A program made the translations under genes and the position numbers. A DNA stretch of 64,000 nucleotides from Pelodera strongyloides (Eukaryota > Nematoda > Chromadorea > Rhabditida > Rhabditidae): positions 124,001 to 188,000 of the forward strand of contig JAANDG010000121.1 of NCBI GenBank assembly GCA_036852015.1, in the 5' to 3' direction. Under the pieces are notes generated by a model that saw only the letters and a program-made list of their open reading frames with translations, made no database searches and was not told where the DNA came from. This document shows, piece by piece, positions 59,301 through 64,000 of this stretch (the first letter of the stretch is position 1; the number at the start of each line of letters is the position of its first letter).

Positions 59301-62300
59301 ATGATACGTTCCTGATTTTCAGCATACCTAATATTCTAATCCGGATGGTGGTATGGCTACGAGCTCAAGACCACCGTCTAAATTTATGCAATATGCTAAT
59401 TCGGATAGTGGTTTCGTCGGTCAGAGCGTCAACGAGTTTATGCCATGAAGTCACTAGGGCGCGTTTAAGATGGCCGAAAGAAAGAAAAAAAATAGGTTTT
59501 CGGCCGTTCAGGTTGGCCGAAAAGAAAACTTTTAATACTATCCGAAGGGGAAATGAAAAAATACAGTAATTTTTTTCGGGTTTTGTCTGCGTCTCTTGTT
59601 TTTGCATTGTCTCTCAAAAGTTTTCTTTTCGGCCAACCTGAACGGGCGAAAACCTATTTTTTTCTTTCTTTCGGCCATCTTAAACGCGCCCCTACAATGA
59701 TCACAACGAAAAGCATCAATATAAATTAAAATGATCAGGATAAGAAGGTTAATAAAAATAATAATGAAACTAAATGTAAAGCCGCTCGTTACTTATCAAC
59801 AAAACACGCCGAACTTATTAGAATATCACAATATATTTGAGGCACACCTCGGTGTCGTTTAATAAATAAATAAGCAAGTAATAAACATAGGCGATATACC
59901 ACAATACAGAACTAAAAGTGTGAAGGACCGACCAGTAATGTACGTTGCTGCCGTGAACATTGGAAACTGGCACTCAATCGCCTGGAACTTGGACGTTTCG
60001 TGTTCTTCGTAATAATTCCGAGTACTATCCTCAATTTCGGTACGGTAACCATCGCGCAAAAATCTAAACTGGTGCCTTGGTGAAGTAGAAAAATAGAAGG
60101 GGACACGAAACGAAATATAACTAAACTCCGTAAAAAATTGCTACTGTCTGGATGGAACATATGATTGTCGTTTTACTAGTTTAACTTGTTCTTGGCTAAC
60201 TGGTACTACAACTACAACTAAAATAACAAATACGCACGACTAAATTATAATAGTAGCTAAAAACAAACGAACAAACCTGCGAACGCCATACTTTCCCTCC
60301 AAATGCCGAAAACATTTTTCGACAGTCTTGTTGAAAATTGACTGGTCATGAGAGGCAAATGCCGGCCAACCAACAGTGAAGAGCAAAGAGGCATCCGTAT
60401 TCTATAAAAACACAACAATCTTACTTCAACACCATATGCTCTATACCTTTATATTGGCCGACTTATATCATACAACATTAATTGGCAACGTGATGTGGCG
60501 AGGAAATTATTCACAACCACAACTAGGGTGCCTTTTAATTATATGTTATTTATGTAATCAATAAACCTTTATTATAACTAGAAACAAAGCCTGACCTTTG
60601 AGTTGGACTCCCTGGGTAGAATTGTTTCGAATGTGGTTCGATTTCTGTTATGGCCATCAATATCCACATAAATAACAGAAGCCGACGTGCCACTCGCGGT
60701 GAATAGGTTGAAACCATTGATTGCCTCGAGAGCAGCCTGATGTAGTGAACAATATTTGGGAGCGTAACGAAAATAACAGGGTTAACAGCAAAAACAATGT
60801 AGCGTAATAAACAATATGTAGTGTAACGTAAAGAAAGCTACCGTGCAGTGTAATGGGAATTTATCGGACGTGCAATGGCAAGATTTAAAAGCATGCCACG
60901 TTTGAACAGGCGAAGGCGATCTTTAACACTTTAATCTAACGTCTGATTTGGGTTACCTTAACCATTCCCACACTGCTTGCATGCAGTTCTGGTTTCCCAT
61001 TGTTGTATCTGGTGCCGCGCTCCCACATTCCAAAATCGGGAGTTCGGTATGTGCGCTCTATATAGAAGACCAGGTTTTGGATGAACTGCACTTCGTGATT
61101 CGTGTAGATAATCTGAAAACATCGCGGTTGATATAATATCAGAAATATTGACCCATGTAATCGCCGATTAGATAGATAAACAACCAACAAAATCATTAAC
61201 AGCAATTACAATAAAAACTTTGTCAATGTCAACAATAGAGGAAATTGAGAAAAGAACTTAATAAGACATAAATCCTCACCTTTTCGCCGGCAGTTATCAT
61301 TTGAACTAGTGCCAAAAGGTAGAGTGCAATCAGATCCATTTGCAAATGACCATAGTGCTAAAAAAATATTCTCGTCACGTATATTATATCTTAGAATTAA
61401 TAAAAAATAAGAGGTGCATAGAATTTAAACAACATATCGAGTGAAAGAAATCACACAATTTCTATTGCTGTCATGTAATAGAATAAAGAACAAACCTTGT
61501 CGTTAGGGGTGGTAAGCTTCATCCCTGTTTGCAAATCGAATCGAGAATGCAGAGCGTGCTCGGGAGAGTTGTTCGACTTGAATTGGTCCAGCTGAATAGA
61601 ACAATTGAAATAAATACTTTACGCATCGGCTTCATGCGCCTCGTTCAATTCAAAGGTTACGACACTTACAGGCCCGTCGCCATGTCGCCAACGTATAAGG
61701 GGCAAATGGCAAGCCCCGGTGCGGCTTCAAACCAGAGATAAGAAGATTTGCCATAAAGATACTTCTGGCACCTAAATAGTTTATGACATAAAAAAACCAA
61801 CGTTCTCCACTTGTTGCATCCACGAGAACAGAATACCGCGCATCGTTTTGACGGCAGACTGTCGTAGTTCAGTATGGCGTCCTCTGTCATCGTCCATCCT
61901 TCTGAAGATAAAAGTCATTTTACCAAATTAGGCACCGTTTTCACTCATACAGTGAAATAGAGGTTTATCGCCCATCAGGCGTACACAATTTAATTCTTGA
62001 TGTTTCCTTATTGTTAGCGCGATAGCGCTAACATATTTTGGGTTTTGTCTTTTGTTTACACGCTTCCTATGATACATTAGTTGTAATGCTCTTTTCATTT
62101 CAAAGTGTGCGATGAAATATTTGTTACCTATTCCTTAAATCAATGCTAAAAACGTACTTATAAGCAATCGAACACGCCCAACACGCCAAAGCACAATAAA
62201 TGCTATCTTTTACATAGCCAACATCTTTGTCCTTCGAATACCGCGGAAAGAGACCGCTCGTTACGCTCTGGTATTCCAAAAGCAGTTGTTGCGCTAAAGT

Positions 62301-62593
62301 AATTAACGTAGTATTAGAAAAAAAATTGAGCGCGACCACCGAAAATATCACTAGTCGCCACCAAAGCACCAAAAGACGAGCTACTCAGCCGCATGAGTAC
62401 ACAAATCATAGAAAAATTAGAAACACTCACTTATTGCATATATGTGGTCAAGCTTGTTCAGGACCGAAATATGGCTCTCGCTGATATTTGGGGCTGGTGC
62501 CAGATAAGCTTGCGTTAGCCGGCGCAGTTTAAGGTTGCCGGCCGGCCGGTTACGCCGACGACCAAGAGTAGGTTGTGGTGGTCTCAAGGACAT
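47318..62593 (-). CDS. PHKB: Phosphorylase b kinase regulatory subunit beta
   Basis: 28 in-phase exons (62431-62593, 62158-62293, 61802-61901, 61496-61591, 61280-61357, 60957-61112, 60596-60736, 60277-60401, 59933-60063, 59122-59199, 58771-58932, 58395-58492, 58046-58127, 57699-57766, 57416-57499, 56822-56926, 56501-56674, 56142-56297, 55720-55855, 55279-55427, 54864-55016, 54302-54485, 52104-52194, 51783-51912, 51360-51467, 50169-50243, 49474-49599, 47318-47446) give 1137 residues; human PHKB has 1093. Conserved blocks run throughout: [80 protein letters not shown] and QPTLSDM. The C terminus CKLQ keeps a CaaX box (human CLIS), so farnesylation is likely. Role: scaffold/inhibitory subunit of the (alpha-beta-gamma-delta)4 kinase that activates glycogen phosphorylase. 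The N terminus before 62593 may be longer. Several donors are unusual (GTTGGT, GTCGGT, GTCAGA). Confidence 0.95.
47985..48155. repeat. Near-perfect TTAA palindrome (family B, copy 3)
   Basis: 171 bp palindrome from TTAAAGCGAAACGCTAGCCT to its complement, nearly identical to 34177-34347. In the last PHKB intron. Confidence 0.95.
49861..49990. repeat. Short inverted-repeat element (family G, copy 2)
   Basis: Starts CCATATTCACCACTC and shares CCCCATGGGGAATTCCCCG-type text with the copy at 33487. The right end is more diverged (GTGGTGAGTACGG). In a PHKB intron (49600-50168). Confidence 0.85.
52195..54123. other. Large PHKB intron, part without recognised features
   Basis: The longest stretch of the 2.1 kb intron upstream of the exon at 52104-52194. 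AT-rich; no exon or inverted repeat is recognised until the ribozyme-like sequence at 54127. Confidence 0.5.
54127..54168 (+). ncRNA. Hammerhead-ribozyme-like motif, probable Penelope-like element remnant
   Basis: The plus strand folds as a compact hammerhead. Stem III is ACAU (54127-54130) with AUGU (54165-54168). The predicted cleavage site is AUA at 54129-54131. Stem I is GGU/ACC with an AAUC loop (54132-54141). The core CUGAUGA lies at 54142-54148. Stem II is GGCU/AGCC with a GUUU loop (54150-54161), then GAA at 54162-54164. One extra U (54149) precedes stem II. Minimal hammerheads with this text are known from Penelope-like retroelements. An 11 bp inverted repeat CAATAAAGATA follows at 54176-54211. 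It is antisense to PHKB, within an intron. Confidence 0.6.
54537..54674. repeat. Inverted-repeat element (family D, copy 2)
   Basis: 138 bp, GGCCGTATTCATCAACACG to GTGTTGGTGAATACGGCC. Shares CCCAGGGAGCTAAAGAGTG with the copy at 37902. In a PHKB intron (54486-54863). Confidence 0.9.
57783..57965. repeat. TTAA-ended inverted-repeat element (family A, copy 5)
   Basis: 183 bp, TTAAAGCGAAATACCGGCCT to its near complement, in inverse orientation to the copy at 32439. In a PHKB intron (57767-58045), of which it makes up two thirds. Confidence 0.93.
59457..59691. repeat. Palindromic element with GGCGCGTT ends (family J, copy 1)
   Basis: 235 bp. Left arm GGCGCGTTTAAGATGGCCGA, right arm its complement; arms of about 85 bases (AACCTATTTTT, CCAACCTGAACGG, AAAAGTTTTC blocks). 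The ends match the element at 19777-20095. In a PHKB intron (59200-59932). Confidence 0.9.
61670..61771 (-). other. Candidate poison exon in PHKB
   Basis: A 102-base segment between PHKB exons 3 and 4 has good splice sites (CTATTTAG acceptor, GTAAGT donor). The flanking junction is phase 0, and in that phase the segment meets TGA at its 15th codon. Human PHKB has no insertion here. It could be a regulated premature-stop exon or a chance pair of sites. Confidence 0.35.
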
Positions 62594-62599
62594 CACAGC

Positions 62600-64000
62600 C
62601 TAAAACAAAAGGTCAGAGAAATTCATGTGCAGAAACAAAACAAATAAAAAATGGACGAACAGGACGTAACTTCAGGGAAACCACATGCCGTTTTAATTTA
62701 CAACGATAAATACGTGTATGGACAACGCTCAACAGTGAAAAGAGTAGAAATGGAAGCTCTGTCATAGGACAGGCGCGTGAACATTCAAGTGTAAGTAAAT
62801 ATATGAGCAAAACGTGATTGTCCGATTGACAAGACTAATTCGACTAGACGTTTTGGGTCCGAAACAGCAGCTTAGGCTGTGGCTTATTGTTAGTTTTCAG
62901 CAATACATGTGAGGGGAAACTGTAAAACTACAAAAAAAAACAGGGGGCTTCACATGACAAGAAAAAACGAGATGGACGAAACAGACACGACGCGTACGGC
63001 AAAAAGTAATACAAAGGATACGCAAAAAATTCTAACTTGATCTTGAAACACATGAATTCATGAATGCTTACAACGAAGACAATAGGTATAGTTTAGATAA
63101 ATTGCACGACTTAAATCTTTCTCATGAAGATGAGCTTACAACGATGGCAATAGGTAGTTTAGATAAATTGCAAGACTTGCAACCTTGATCTCATGAAGGA
63201 GAACAAGCGATATGTCAAGAACCATGCTACATTCAGGATCACTTATTACTTTGCAACATACGGCGTAACAACTACGGTGCAACGGGTGATTAAAAGTGTT
63301 CATTTTAACCGGAGATTTACCTTTCGGCATGAATTGTCTGTATGATTTTCGAGGTGGAAACGATGCTCGGCCATTACAACAGCTCTCAACCGGAACAAGA
63401 TAGCATGTTTGAATAAATGAGGACACGAAGAAACTGCTGGCAAATCGTATAGGCATTCAAAGTGTTCCGCTTATTCCAATCAATATTTCAGGTTTGGATT
63501 CTCCTACATAAGAGCAATTAACCTTTTTGTGCATAACCATACAACATTACATTCATAAACCAGACTTCCAAACAATGAGAACGCAAAAAGCACACATAAT
63601 GTGCACTTTACCTGGCACGTGCTTTGTTTCCCCTTTAATCATAATCACTCTGCAAGGCATTCAACGGACAGCGCAACACCACATAAAAAGCAAGTAATGC
63701 AAATGAGCAAAAGACAGTAAAACAAACAATAAGTGAAATAATAGCATATGTGGCAGCGCATGTAGACGCATTTAGTTGCACTCGATGGAACAAGATCGTT
63801 GACTTCTACGCGGCCATCCCCAATTGTTTCCGGCCCGAAATGTCAACCTGAATTGAAAGATAAAACAACCAAAACTGTCATCAAAGCTAAACAAAAATTT
63901 GTGAGGGAATATTAGTTGTTATCCAGCAAAGCTTACACGACCAGCAAAGAAACTAATTATTTTCTTGAAATGCTATCCCCTCACATATTAGTTGCATGGA
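62600..64000. other. 5' flank of PHKB
   Basis: A TTTTAG acceptor at 62600-62601 lies seven bases before the PHKB start used here, so it is either a trans-splice site or the end of an upstream intron. An open frame at 63136-63456 (-) could supply a 5' exon only with a weak GTTAAA donor. No exon of a further gene is recognised. Confidence 0.45.

Noticed and set aside
63136..63456. Open frame as a first PHKB exon
   Set aside because: Its good donor (GTAAAT) is out of phase with the exon at 62599, and the in-phase donor is weak. The N terminus is left open.

Overview
The window looks like genomic DNA of a rhabditid (clade V) nematode. The evidence is small exons split by short introns with TTTNCAG-type acceptors, spliced-leader-style acceptors a few bases before start codons, a flp-17 FMRFamide-related neuropeptide gene encoding KSAFVRFG peptides, and many palindromic elements with TTAA ends. 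All genes are eukaryotic and interrupted. Gene models were assembled by hand from splice sites, reading phase and remembered family alignments, so exon edges are predictions.

Layout. 1-5.6 kb: no recognised gene, two palindromic repeats and a GA tract. 5.8-6.5 kb (-): a small secreted Tyr/Gly/Ala/Pro-rich peptide gene. 6.6-13.4 kb: repeats and unassigned DNA. 13.7-14.8 kb (+): flp-17. 16.5-23.1 kb (-): a 14-exon MFSD5-type major facilitator transporter. 24.4-25.3 kb (-): a doubtful three-exon gene that may be partly repeat-derived. 26.5-35.0 kb (-): a 15-exon SLC5 sodium/solute cotransporter. 35-44.2 kb: a repeat-rich gap with GA/CT microsatellites, small inverted repeats and one orphan exon-like fragment. 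44.4-46.1 kb (+): a six-exon DM-domain transcription factor. 47.3-62.6 kb (-): a 28-exon phosphorylase kinase regulatory subunit beta (PHKB), convergent with the DM gene.

The genes do not form a pathway. They cover neuropeptide signalling (flp-17), membrane transport (MFSD5-type and SLC5), transcription (DM protein), glycogen breakdown control (PHKB) and a secreted surface or defence-type peptide. No operon is evident: the three large minus-strand genes are kilobases apart.

The accessory DNA holds the less expected signals. Several MITE-like families share TTAAAG ends. A 65-70 bp minisatellite starts exactly at the first SLC5 splice donor. A decayed copy of an SLC5 exon lies inside its own gene. 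A compact hammerhead-ribozyme-like fold, of the kind known from Penelope-like elements, lies antisense in a PHKB intron.
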